DNA of 9,124 bases from Rhizobiaceae bacterium (lineage in GTDB: Bacteria > Pseudomonadota > Alphaproteobacteria > Rhizobiales > Rhizobiaceae), in the NCBI GenBank assembly GCA_021648425.1, contig JAKISV010000115.1:1-9124 (forward strand), read 5' to 3'. The translations under genes and the position numbers were made by a program. The first letter of the stretch is position 1. Each line of letters opens with the position of its first letter. The notes under the pieces are model-generated. The model ran no database searches, was not told the DNA's origin, and saw only the letters and a program-made list of their open reading frames with translations. Positions 1-6,130 of the stretch are shown piece by piece.

Positions 1-114
1 TGTGGCAAAGACCTGCCAGCCATCGCGCTTTAGCTGCAAAGCACAATACCAGCCAATTCCAGTCGAGCACCCGGTAATCAATATACTTCTTTGCCCCGGT
101 ACATCTGTTGTCAT
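1..114 (-). CDS. Short-chain dehydrogenase/reductase (SDR), N-terminal fragment
   Basis: This is the first 38 codons of a minus-strand gene whose remainder lies beyond base 1. It reads from an ATG at 114-112 and stays open to the window edge. The translation has the classical SDR nucleotide-binding start: a short beta strand (RSILITG) followed by the glycine-rich TGCSTGIG motif at residues 14-21, which matches TGxxxGIG of the NAD(P)H-binding Rossmann fold. A second strand (WQVFAT) ends the fragment. Members of this family oxidise or reduce alcohols, ketones and sugars in the cytoplasm; the substrate cannot be told from this piece. It is transcribed divergently from the neighbouring yihY-like gene, with about 86 bp between the likely starts. 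I am sure of the fold; the exact enzyme is unknown. Confidence 0.8.
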   Translation of the reverse strand, partial: MTTDVPGQRSILITGCSTGIGWYCALQLKRDGWQVFAT

Positions 115-132
115 TGAATATAGTTCCCGTCT

Positions 133-163
133 ATTTGCAGCAAATCATCTTCGTGGTAACCAC
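133..163. promoter_or_regulatory. Two short palindromes in the SDR/yihY divergent intergenic region
   Basis: A perfect 13-bp palindrome, ATTTGCAGCAAAT (133-145), is followed by a perfect 11-bp one, GTGGTAACCAC (153-163). Their centres are about 19 bp apart, near two helical turns, so both would face the same side of the DNA. They lie between two divergently transcribed genes, where operators are common. No regulator family is recognised and the operator role is inference. Confidence 0.3.
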
Positions 164-200
164 ATCCATAAATAATTTACAACTGAGAAGAACCCGCTCA

Positions 201-1049
201 ATGGAAATTGCCCGTCTGGTGTTCAATATACTGCGAGATGCTATAACCCGATTTAATCGTGATGATGGCTGGGCGATTGCCAGCCATGTGGCTTTGTCTG
301 TAATATTGGCGCTATTTCCATTTCTGATTTTCGGCGCAGCATTGGCTGCTTTCCTTGGTAGTGAAGGTTTTTCAGATACTGCAATTGCTGTCATATTTGA
401 CGCCTGGCCCAAATCCATTGCTGAACCTTTAACCCGCGAAATACAAAATGTGCTCACCAACCAGCGCGGCGATCTGCTGACCTTTGGCGCACTTGCCGCC
501 CTGATATTTGCCTCCAACGGCGTTGAAGCACTGCGTGTCGCACTCAACCGGGCCTACCGTGTTGAAGACAGTCGAAGCTGGATCAGAACCCGCATCCAAA
601 GCCTGTTTTTTGTGTTCATCGGCAGTGCCGTATTGCTTTCCATCAGTTTCCTGTTGGTTTTACTGCCACTCGCCAAATCGCTGGCAGCGCAATATTTATC
701 CTGGATACTGCCCTATCTGGAACTGGGCGGCTATCAACCCGAACTGATCACCATCACTGTTTTGACCGTCGGTTTATTCGCCTGCCACAAATGGCTGCCG
801 GCTGGCAGCAGAACCTTTAAATCCACCGTGCCAGGCATCATTTTCACCCTTGCCTGCTGGATACCGGCCTCCCTTGGTTTTGCCACCTACCTGGAAGGGT
901 TTTCCACCTATATCTCGACCTATGCCGGACTGGCTTCCATCATGATAGCTTTGGTGTTTCTCTACATGATTGCTGCAATATTCATCATCGGTGCAGAAGT
1001 GAATGCCGCTACCGTTCGTCATATGAACGGACAAAACAATCAGGGCTGA
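201..1049 (+). CDS. YihY/BrkB family inner-membrane protein
   Basis: A 282-residue polytopic membrane protein of the YihY/virulence factor BrkB family. About six hydrophobic segments are visible. The first follows the N-terminal DDGWAIASH stretch, and the last is the family-typical block near the C-terminus (YAGLASIMIALVFLYM, then IIGAEVNAA). A conserved-looking TFKSTVPG loop lies before the fifth segment. The family was once annotated as ribonuclease BN but is now treated as a membrane protein of uncertain, possibly transport-related, function. I chose the ATG at 201, with GAGAAG at 185-190 as a possible ribosome-binding site. A TTG at 108 in the same frame would add 31 residues but would overlap the divergent SDR start. 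The 3' end overlaps gluQ, on the other strand, by 10 bases. Confidence 0.85.
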   Translation: MEIARLVFNILRDAITRFNRDDGWAIASHVALSVILALFPFLIFGAALAAFLGSEGFSDTAIAVIFDAWPKSIAEPLTREIQNVLTNQRGDLLTFGALAALIFASNGVEALRVALNRAYRVEDSRSWIRTRIQSLFFVFIGSAVLLSISFLLVLLPLAKSLAAQYLSWILPYLELGGYQPELITITVLTVGLFACHKWLPAGSRTFKSTVPGIIFTLACWIPASLGFATYLEGFSTYISTYAGLASIMIALVFLYMIAAIFIIGAEVNAATVRHMNGQNNQG

Positions 1050-1945
1050 ATACCGATTTTCTGATGAATATCCTCAGGTTTCATCCCCGCCTCCCGCAAT
1101 TCACGAAGGCCCGTATCCCCATACCGCTTGGAATATTTGACGCCATTTTCATCAACAATCAACGCATGATGACAATAAACCGGTTCATCAATTTCCAGCA
1201 CTTCCTGCAACAGCCGGTGAATCGAGGTTGAAGGCTCCATGTCTTCCCCGCGAACCACGTGGGTAATGCCCTGAATACCATCATCAATTACGCAGGCCAG
1301 ATGATAGCTCGCTGGAATTTCCAGCCTGCCCATCACCACGTCACCCCAGCGCCCCAGCTCACATTTTATCGTCGTGGTTTTTGCGCCAGCACCCTCATCA
1401 TCGCACTCAACCTCCTGCCATGAAAGATTGTCTGCCTTATCTCGGTCAAGGGAATTTTGTGCCGCTTCAATATCCAGTCTGCGGGCAAAATTTGGATTTT
1501 CCAACCTTAGCTCAGCGCGATTTATTTCCTCAAGTTTGCGATCATTTCCCGGATAGTGAACCCCGCCATCGGGGTCACGTGGCCAGGTCTCACCATTTTT
1601 TTGCTGCCAATCCTCAATTTGCTTCTTAACCTGGTTCCTGCTCAAAAATGCAGGATATACCAATCCGCGCGCCTCCAACCCGTCCAGTATCGAACGATAA
1701 TAATCAAAATGCTCGCTTTGGCGCCGGATATCCCCCTGCCACTTGAACCCGATCCACTCCAGATCTTCCAAAATAGCATCCTCATATTGAGTGCTGCATC
1801 GCCCGATATCAGTGTTTTCCATACGAAGCAGCATAGTACCCTGGTGCGCTTTGCAGATTTTCTGGTTATACAAGGCTGCATAGGCATGACCCAGATGCAG
1901 GTATCCATTGGGGGTGGGCGCGAATCTGAAAACCGGTTGTTGCAT
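1040..1945 (-). CDS. gluQ: Glutamyl-Q tRNA(Asp) synthetase (GluQ-RS)
   Basis: A 301-residue paralogue of the glutamyl-tRNA synthetase catalytic core, without an anticodon-binding domain. In known members it activates glutamate without tRNA and attaches it to queuosine at position 34 of tRNA(Asp). Class I synthetase signatures are visible: HLGH at 17-20 after the FAPTPNGY start, RMENTD at 41-46 for glutamate binding, VRGED at 231-235, and KYSKR at 270-274 as the KMSKS equivalent. The length fits the family (about 290-310 aa). In E. coli YadB a CxC pair helps bind zinc; here the matching place reads PAFLSR at 98-103, so that site is absent, which I believe is common in alphaproteobacterial members. 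The gene is convergent with yihY and divergent from the DNA glycosylase gene, 58 bp away. Confidence 0.93.
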   Translation of the reverse strand: MQQPVFRFAPTPNGYLHLGHAYAALYNQKICKAHQGTMLLRMENTDIGRCSTQYEDAILEDLEWIGFKWQGDIRRQSEHFDYYRSILDGLEARGLVYPAFLSRNQVKKQIEDWQQKNGETWPRDPDGGVHYPGNDRKLEEINRAELRLENPNFARRLDIEAAQNSLDRDKADNLSWQEVECDDEGAGAKTTTIKCELGRWGDVVMGRLEIPASYHLACVIDDGIQGITHVVRGEDMEPSTSIHRLLQEVLEIDEPVYCHHALIVDENGVKYSKRYGDTGLRELREAGMKPEDIHQKIGIQP

Positions 1946-1963
1946 GGTGTCTGTTTAACCCGG

Positions 1964-2001
1964 ACGGAAAATTAATAAAAACGGAAACTCCACGGAAACT
2001 C
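1964..2001. repeat. Direct repeats ACGGAAACTC in the gluQ/glycosylase divergent region
   Basis: The ten-base sequence ACGGAAACTC occurs at 1981-1990 and again at 1992-2001, an 11-bp step or about one helical turn. A shorter ACGGAAA copy lies at 1964-1970. They fill most of the 58-bp gap between two divergent starts and end just before the TTG start of the glycosylase. They could be tandem operator half-sites or simple duplication; no regulator is recognised. Confidence 0.4.
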
Positions 2002-2003
2002 TA

Positions 2004-2657
2004 TTGTCCAGAATAAAAACCATCCAGGATGTTGATAATGCCCTGGCTCAGCTGGTGGAAGACCACCCCGAACTCGCCCGGGCTTTGCATGCCGTCAATT
2101 CTGCAGGAATGAAAGTCCCGTTGCGTCTGCGGCCTGCAGGTTTTGAGGGCCTTTCGCAAATTGTCATCTCGCAACTTGTTTCCAAAGCTGCCGCCAATGC
2201 CATTCACCAGCGTTTCATCAGCCACATCACACCACTCACCCCGCAAACCTATCTTGATGCCGGTGAAAAAATCTGGCGAACAATTGGTTTATCACGACCC
2301 AAACAAGTGACCTTAAGCGCCATCAGTACCGCAATTATCAACAATGAGCTTGATTTAAAAACACTGGGCGAAAAGCGCGTGGATGATGCCATATCGCACC
2401 TGACTGCAATCAAAGGCATCGGCCCCTGGACTGCCCACGTCTACCTGCTGTTTTGTGTCGGCCACAGCGACATTTTCCCTTCAGGCGACCTGGCTCTGCG
2501 TGAAGCAGCTAGAGTGGTTTTTTCAATGAAAGAGCGCCCAACCGCAAAAGAACTGGATACTCTGGCTCGACAATGGTCCCCCCGGCGTGGTGTCGCTGCA
2601 CGCCTTTTATGGAGCCTGTATGCAGCAAAAAAAGCGGGCCGCGATGCAACACCATAG
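2004..2657 (+). CDS. DNA-3-methyladenine glycosylase II-like (AlkA family, HhH-GPD)
   Basis: A 217-residue base-excision repair glycosylase of the helix-hairpin-helix GPD superfamily. Such enzymes cut the N-glycosidic bond of alkylated purines such as 3-methyladenine, leaving an abasic site. The DNA-binding hairpin is clear at about 132-147 (LTAIKGIGPWTAHVYL). The catalytic aspartate should be D162 in FPSGDLALREA, the family's GD signature. At 54-60 the usual SQQ-type motif reads ISQLVSK, so one glutamine is replaced by leucine. It has only the HhH-GPD domain, with no N-terminal AlkA or Ada part. The start is a TTG at 2004. The next in-frame ATG is at residue 36, inside the conserved region, and the residues before it fit the family, so TTG is favoured despite a weak ribosome-binding site. 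It would be expected to act in the cytoplasm with alkylation-repair partners not seen here. Confidence 0.87.
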   Translation: MSRIKTIQDVDNALAQLVEDHPELARALHAVNSAGMKVPLRLRPAGFEGLSQIVISQLVSKAAANAIHQRFISHITPLTPQTYLDAGEKIWRTIGLSRPKQVTLSAISTAIINNELDLKTLGEKRVDDAISHLTAIKGIGPWTAHVYLLFCVGHSDIFPSGDLALREAARVVFSMKERPTAKELDTLARQWSPRRGVAARLLWSLYAAKKAGRDATP

Positions 2658-2733
2658 GAAGGAAAACACTTTGGCCTTCCCAAGCTGCTCATAGTGCTAT
2701 TATATTGCCCGCAGGAACGAAGCAATGTTGTGA

Positions 2734-3300
2734 ATGGAAGCTGTGAGCATACATTTTTCACCCGACGCGCATCCCACATTGGTACTCAATGCCGATTACC
2801 GGCCGTTGAGTTATTACCCTTTGTCGCTCTGGTCCTGGCAGGATGCCATCAAAGCGGTTTTTCTCGACCGGGTGGATATCGTTGCTGAATATGATTTCAG
2901 CATCCAATCGCCTTCCCGCCAGATGCGACTGCCCAGCGTGGTTAGCCTTCGAAGCTATGTGCGCTCCTCGCGCAATCCCGCTTTCACAAGATTTAATGTG
3001 TTTTTGCGCGACCGTTTCAGTTGTCAATATTGCGGCGATGGCTCAGAGCTGACTTTTGATCACGTCATTCCGCGCTCCAGGGGTGGAAAAACAACCTGGC
3101 AGAATGTCGTTGCCGCCTGCTCACCCTGCAACCTTCGTAAAAGCAACAAACTGCCGGCAGCCGCAAAAATGTGGCCCGCCCAAAAACCCTTCATGCCAAG
3201 CATTGAAGACCTGCACAAAAACGGCCGCAAATTTCCTCCCAATTATCTGCATGAGAGCTGGATGGATTTTCTCTATTGGGACAGCGAACTGGAGCCGTGA
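2734..3300 (+). CDS. HNH endonuclease domain protein
   Basis: A 188-residue protein of the compact bacterial HNH family found as a single chromosomal gene in many proteobacteria. The N-terminal part (LVLNADYRPLSYYPLSLW) is typical of this family. The nuclease module lies at about 95-140: CQYCG (C97, C100), the catalytic DH pair (D109-H110), N124 in TWQNVV, and a second zinc pair in CSPCN (C129, C132), then NLRKSNK. Zinc-stabilised beta-beta-alpha HNH folds cut DNA with a metal ion. The cellular role of this housekeeping-like family is not established, and nothing suggests homing or phage packaging here. The ATG at 2734 is preceded by GGAA at 2714-2717 as a loose ribosome-binding site. Its TGA stop directly abuts the dsbB stop on the other strand. 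Confidence 0.88.
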   Translation: MEAVSIHFSPDAHPTLVLNADYRPLSYYPLSLWSWQDAIKAVFLDRVDIVAEYDFSIQSPSRQMRLPSVVSLRSYVRSSRNPAFTRFNVFLRDRFSCQYCGDGSELTFDHVIPRSRGGKTTWQNVVAACSPCNLRKSNKLPAAAKMWPAQKPFMPSIEDLHKNGRKFPPNYLHESWMDFLYWDSELEP

Positions 3301-3819
3301 TCAGTTTTTGTTGCCGGCAACTGCTGCCGCACGAAATGCCATAGAGGCAATTATCGCACTCACCACCACATTCCATCCGGCAAAAGAAAGCCCGAGAAAC
3401 CGCCCCGCTGCCTCATCACACGATGGCGGTTTGGAAAGGCTGAGCTGGCTCAACAGGCTTTCAGCCGTTGCCGTTGTTTCACCGCTCCCCCCCGAAGCCG
3501 CACATTCACTTGGGCCAGCCCACCAGGCCCATTCAACGCCACTGTGATAGGCGGCCAGCGCCAGTGAATACATTACAAGCAGACCGGTAATAACCAATGC
3601 GCTTTGCACCAGAAGTTTGGGCCAGTTCCATTGCAACCCGATCAAAGCAATCAGCCCCACCGGAATTGCCGCATAATAAGGTTCACGTTGTTTCAGGCAA
3701 AGCGCGCAGGGAATATAACCCCCCAGATGTTCAAAGGCCAATACGCTGGCAATCACCGCAATCATGCCAAGAAACACCAGCAAAGCCAGCCTGATTGGGG
3801 AGTTCAGAATTCCTTGCAC
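3301..3819 (-). CDS. dsbB: Disulfide bond formation protein B (DsbB)
   Basis: A 172-residue inner-membrane quinone reductase that reoxidises periplasmic DsbA. Four hydrophobic segments are visible at about 9-27, 45-62, 68-90 and 146-168. Both periplasmic cysteine pairs are present: C38 and C41 in PCALC of the first loop, and C106 and C134 in the second. The R45/E46 pair after the CxxC matches the family's quinone-side region. The start is a GTG at 3819. An AGGAG ribosome-binding site lies about ten bases upstream and overlaps the TAG stop of yqaA, so translation of the two genes is likely coupled. No dsbA is visible in the window. The 3' end is convergent with the HNH gene, with no spacer. 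Confidence 0.92.
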   Translation of the reverse strand: MQGILNSPIRLALLVFLGMIAVIASVLAFEHLGGYIPCALCLKQREPYYAAIPVGLIALIGLQWNWPKLLVQSALVITGLLVMYSLALAAYHSGVEWAWWAGPSECAASGGSGETTATAESLLSQLSLSKPPSCDEAAGRFLGLSFAGWNVVVSAIIASMAFRAAAVAGNKN

Positions 3820-3832
3820 TGTGTTTGTTCTC

Positions 3833-4414
3833 CTAAAACAGAAATTTTACCGCGACAAACCCGCCAATCAATAAAACCATACCAAGGGTAAACATCAGCC
3901 CCAGGCGTTTTTCAATAAACTCACGAATAGGATCGCCAACATAATATAGCAATCCGGCAACCAGATAAAATCGCATACCACGCCCCAGTATGCTGACAAT
4001 TGTGAAGACAAAAAGATTAAGCCCGGTGGCGCCTGAAAATATCGTCAGCACTTTATAAGGAAATGGCGTCACGGCTGCCAGTAAAACTCCCCAGCCACCC
4101 CATTTATTATACCAGACAATAATTTCCTCAAACGAATCTTCCTTCCCGTAAAATGCAAGGACTGGTTTGCCAATCGAATCATACAATACAGCGCCAATAT
4201 AATAGCCCAAAAATGCCCCCAGAATTGAGGCAACCAGGCATATTCCAGCATAAAGAATCCACTTGCGGCGATTAGCCAGAACCATTGGAATGAGCAGCAC
4301 ATCAGGCGGAATGGGAAATACCGAACTTTCCGCAAAAGAGACGCCCGCCAAAGCCCAGGTGGCGCGGCGATGTTCGGCCAGCGCGAACACCCAATCATAC
4401 AATTTGCGCAGCAT
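3833..4414 (-). CDS. YqaA family membrane protein (DedA/SNARE-associated type)
   Basis: A 193-residue membrane protein of the YqaA branch of the DedA/VTT superfamily, whose members act as lipid flippases or transporters in the inner membrane. Family marks include SFAESSVFPIPPDVLLIP at about 26-43, containing the reentrant-loop proline pair, then TPFPYKV at 116-122 and SILGRGMRF at 141-149. Hydrophobic segments lie around 52-76, 106-123, 132-160 and 174-193. I chose the ATG at 4414 because GGAGAG lies just upstream on the minus strand and the protein then begins MLRKLYDW, as in relatives. The frame stays open 25 codons further but carries no family similarity there. It is the first gene of a two-gene operon with dsbB, 13 bases apart. 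The link to disulfide formation is positional only. Confidence 0.87.
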   Translation of the reverse strand: MLRKLYDWVFALAEHRRATWALAGVSFAESSVFPIPPDVLLIPMVLANRRKWILYAGICLVASILGAFLGYYIGAVLYDSIGKPVLAFYGKEDSFEEIIVWYNKWGGWGVLLAAVTPFPYKVLTIFSGATGLNLFVFTIVSILGRGMRFYLVAGLLYYVGDPIREFIEKRLGLMFTLGMVLLIGGFVAVKFLF

Positions 4415-4519
4415 ATTCGATTCTCTCCGGTAGTCGCTTTCCTGAAAACACCTGTTTGACCGATCTGGCGAAAATGTAAAGTGCCACAATACCGAACTGT
4501 AAATTTTGGCTATTTGTTA

Positions 4520-4547
4520 TTGACCCCAAAACACTTCCCTATATACA
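4520..4547 (+). promoter_or_regulatory. Promoter of tRNA-Leu
   Basis: A near-consensus sigma-70-type promoter: -35 TTGACC at 4520-4525, a 16-bp spacer, and -10 TATACA at 4542-4547. An overlapping TATATA at 4540 is an alternative -10. Initiation would fall around 4554, leaving a leader of roughly 25-30 nt before the tRNA. Its strength and place suit a stable-RNA gene. Confidence 0.6.
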
Positions 4548-4580
4548 TGCAACACCAATATCACCCCGTACCCCTAAAGG

Positions 4581-4665
4581 GCCCCTCTGGCGGAATTGGT
4601 AGACGCGCGGGATTCAAAATCCCGTTCCTAACGGAGTGCCGGTTCGATTCCGGCGGGGGGTACCA
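4581..4665 (+). tRNA. tRNA-Leu (anticodon CAA)
   Basis: An 85-nt class II tRNA that folds fully by eye. The acceptor stem is 4581-4587 with 4655-4661. The D-stem is GCG/CGC (4590-4592 with 4604-4606) with the TTGGTAGA loop. The anticodon stem is CGGGA/TCCCG with loop TTCAAAA, giving anticodon CAA at 4615-4617. The long variable arm is 4625-4637 (TCC-TAAC-GGA). The T-stem is GCCGG/CCGGC with loop TTCGATT. Discriminator A is at 4662 and CCA is encoded at 4663-4665, as expected for leucine. It reads UUG codons. The first acceptor pair is a G1-U72 wobble rather than the usual G-C, and a second G-U sits at the sixth pair. The integrase of the accessory element starts 192 bp downstream in the same direction, so the 3' part of this gene is the probable insertion site. 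Confidence 0.96.
4643..4665 (+). other. Probable left attachment site (attL) of the genomic island
   Basis: P4-type integrases usually recombine within the T-loop or 3' end of a tRNA gene, and the incoming element rebuilds the 3' end. Here an intact tRNA-Leu is followed by such an integrase in the same orientation. The attachment core should therefore lie in or just after the T-loop and 3' acceptor strand. The exact boundaries are not visible, because the matching right copy lies outside the window; I found no second copy of the tRNA 3' end within it. Confidence 0.55.
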
Positions 4666-4769
4666 TTGGTTTGTTTTTTCCTATCCATTATTATTCATTT
4701 ATGCCCCTAAAACCCTTGTCAGCAACGGGTTGAATTTCCACTCTTGTGCATTCCTGTTTTCTTTAATCC

Positions 4770-4852
4770 GTTGGTAGTTTTTAGAATTGTTGGTATTTTT
4801 GTTGGTATATAGTATGATTTAGCGAAAGCCTCAGAAAAAAGTACCAACAATT
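4770..4852. repeat. GTTGGTA repeat cluster (candidate integrase arm-type or operator sites)
   Basis: Three direct copies of GTTGGTA start at 4770, 4789 and 4801. An inverted copy lies at 4842-4848. The second and the inverted copy extend to a perfect 11-bp inverted repeat: AATTGTTGGTA at 4785-4795 and TACCAACAATT at 4842-4852. All lie in the 192 bp between the tRNA and the integrase start, where arm-type binding sites of P4-like integrases and their autoregulatory operators occur. The repeats also flank a possible -10 box (TATAGT, 4808-4813), so binding could silence the promoter. The repeats are seen directly; the binding role is inference. Confidence 0.6.
4787..4813 (+). promoter_or_regulatory. 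Possible integrase promoter overlapping the repeats
   Basis: TATAGT at 4808-4813 could be a -10 element, with TTGTTG at 4787-4792 as a poor -35 and a short 15-bp spacer. The -35 would lie inside the second GTTGGTA repeat. The transcript would have a leader of about 35-40 nt before the integrase ATG. This is a weak match. Confidence 0.3.
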
Positions 4853-4857
4853 TTACA

Positions 4858-6051
4858 ATGCCCCTCACTGATTCATCCATAAGATCGATAAAACCAACCA
4901 ATAAACCAATGCGTTACAGTGATAGCGGTGGGTTATATCTGCAGGTTTCAACGCAAGGCTCACGGCTTTGGCGTATGGCATACCGGTTTGCTGCCAAGCA
5001 GAAAACTTTGTCGTTTGGCAAATACCCCAGTGTGACACTCGCAGATGCAAGGCAAAAACGAGATCAAGCCAAAACGATGATTGCCAACGGGATTGACCCA
5101 TCGGATGTTGCCAGACAAGATAAACAACAAAGGCGTATTCAATCAGAAAACACTTTTGGTGCGATTGCTGCTGAATTTTTGGCCAAACTGGAAAAAGAAA
5201 ATAAGGCTGAAACCACAATAAAGAAAAAGCGTTGGATGCTTAGTTTAGCGGCAAGCTATCTTAATCATCGCCCGATCACGGAAATAACTGCTGCTGATAT
5301 TCTCATTCCTTTGAGATCGGTTGAAGGAAAAGGAAATTATGAAACTGCAAGGCGATTACGCGCTGAAATCGGGCAGGTTTTTAGATATGCCATTGCCACC
5401 GCAAGAGCTGAAAATGATCCAACTTTTGGCTTGCGCGGTGCCTTGATAACGCCTGTCGTATCCCATAGAGCGGCTTTCACTGATAAAGAGAGTTATGGAG
5501 GCTTGCTTCGCGCTGTGTGGAGTTATGAAGGTGCACCTGAAACGTGCGCCGGACTAAAGCTTATGGCGTTTCTTTACCCAAGGCCGGGGGAGTTGCGCCA
5601 GGCTGAATGGTCAGAATTTGATTTGGAAAATGCAGTTTGGGAAATCCCTAAGGAGCGAATGAAAACAAGGCGGCCTCATAAAAAACCTCTTTCAAAGGCT
5701 GCAATTGAAGTTTTGAAAGCGCATAATATTCTTACTGGTCACCGGAAACTTGTTTTTCCGTCTTATCAGTCACCGTTGCGACCGATGAGTGAAAACACCT
5801 TGAACGCGGCATTGCGTCGGATGGGTTTTACGAAGTCAGAAGTGACAGCCCACGGATTTAGAGCCAGCGCATCTTCTTTGTTGAATGAAAGTGGCTTATG
5901 GGCACCAGACGCTGTAGAAGCAGAGCTATCACATATTGGTGCAGATGAAGTGCGAAACGCTTATCACCGGGCAACCTATTGGGAAGAACGGGTTAAAATG
6001 TGTGAATGGTGGGCGGAGGTAATATATTCATGCCTTGGTAATTGCCACTAA
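4858..6051 (+). CDS. int: P4-type tyrosine integrase with N-terminal arm-binding domain (DUF4102)
   Basis: A 397-residue site-specific recombinase that would insert and excise the island at tRNA-Leu. The N-terminal arm-DNA-binding domain is typical of P4-like integrases (about 1-90: YSDSGGLYLQV, LSFGKYPSVTLADAR). The SAM-like core-binding domain covers about 98-185. The catalytic domain has Arg I at R242 in PRPGELRQAEW, the TRRPHKKPLS strand-turn around 270-279, the HxxR box H332-R335 (AHGFRASAS), His at H359 (LSHIG) and the nucleophile Y369 in RNAYHRA, followed by WWAE near the end. All key residues are present and the length is normal, so it looks active. The ATG at 4858 has only a poor ribosome-binding site (AGAAAA upstream), which suggests weak translation. 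It lies just downstream of the tRNA in the same direction, the standard arrangement for tRNA-borne islands. Confidence 0.93.
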   Translation: MPLTDSSIRSIKPTNKPMRYSDSGGLYLQVSTQGSRLWRMAYRFAAKQKTLSFGKYPSVTLADARQKRDQAKTMIANGIDPSDVARQDKQQRRIQSENTFGAIAAEFLAKLEKENKAETTIKKKRWMLSLAASYLNHRPITEITAADILIPLRSVEGKGNYETARRLRAEIGQVFRYAIATARAENDPTFGLRGALITPVVSHRAAFTDKESYGGLLRAVWSYEGAPETCAGLKLMAFLYPRPGELRQAEWSEFDLENAVWEIPKERMKTRRPHKKPLSKAAIEVLKAHNILTGHRKLVFPSYQSPLRPMSENTLNAALRRMGFTKSEVTAHGFRASASSLLNESGLWAPDAVEAELSHIGADEVRNAYHRATYWEERVKMCEWWAEVIYSCLGNCH

Positions 6052-6130
6052 ATACATAGTGTTTATCCAATATTTGCTATATTCAAACTGCTATTGCTTC
6101 AGTATCAGGCGTTGTAGGTGACCCGATGAC

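Noticed and set aside
131..547. Minus-strand ORF of 138 codons opposite the yihY-like gene
   Set aside because: It lies entirely antisense to a convincing membrane-protein gene and shows no recognisable family pattern. It is a shadow.
1556..1975. Plus-strand ORF of 139 codons opposite gluQ
   Set aside because: Antisense to the clear GluQ-RS frame with all its motifs; no family features of its own.
2657..2680. Possible terminator hairpin (GGAAGG and CCTTCC) after the glycosylase gene
   Set aside because: The stem is only 6 bp with a 12-base loop and no T-run follows, so an intrinsic terminator is not supported.
3056..3547. Plus-strand ORF of 163 codons spanning the HNH and dsbB genes
   Set aside because: It overlaps two well-supported genes in other frames and has no coherent domain; a chance open frame.
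4481..4777. Plus-strand ORF of 98 codons across the tRNA-Leu gene
   Set aside because: It reads straight through a complete tRNA and its promoter, so it is not a protein gene.
4666..4857. CRISPR-like array in the repeat region before the integrase
   Set aside because: The repeats are only seven to eleven bases, unevenly spaced and partly inverted, with no spacer-length regularity.
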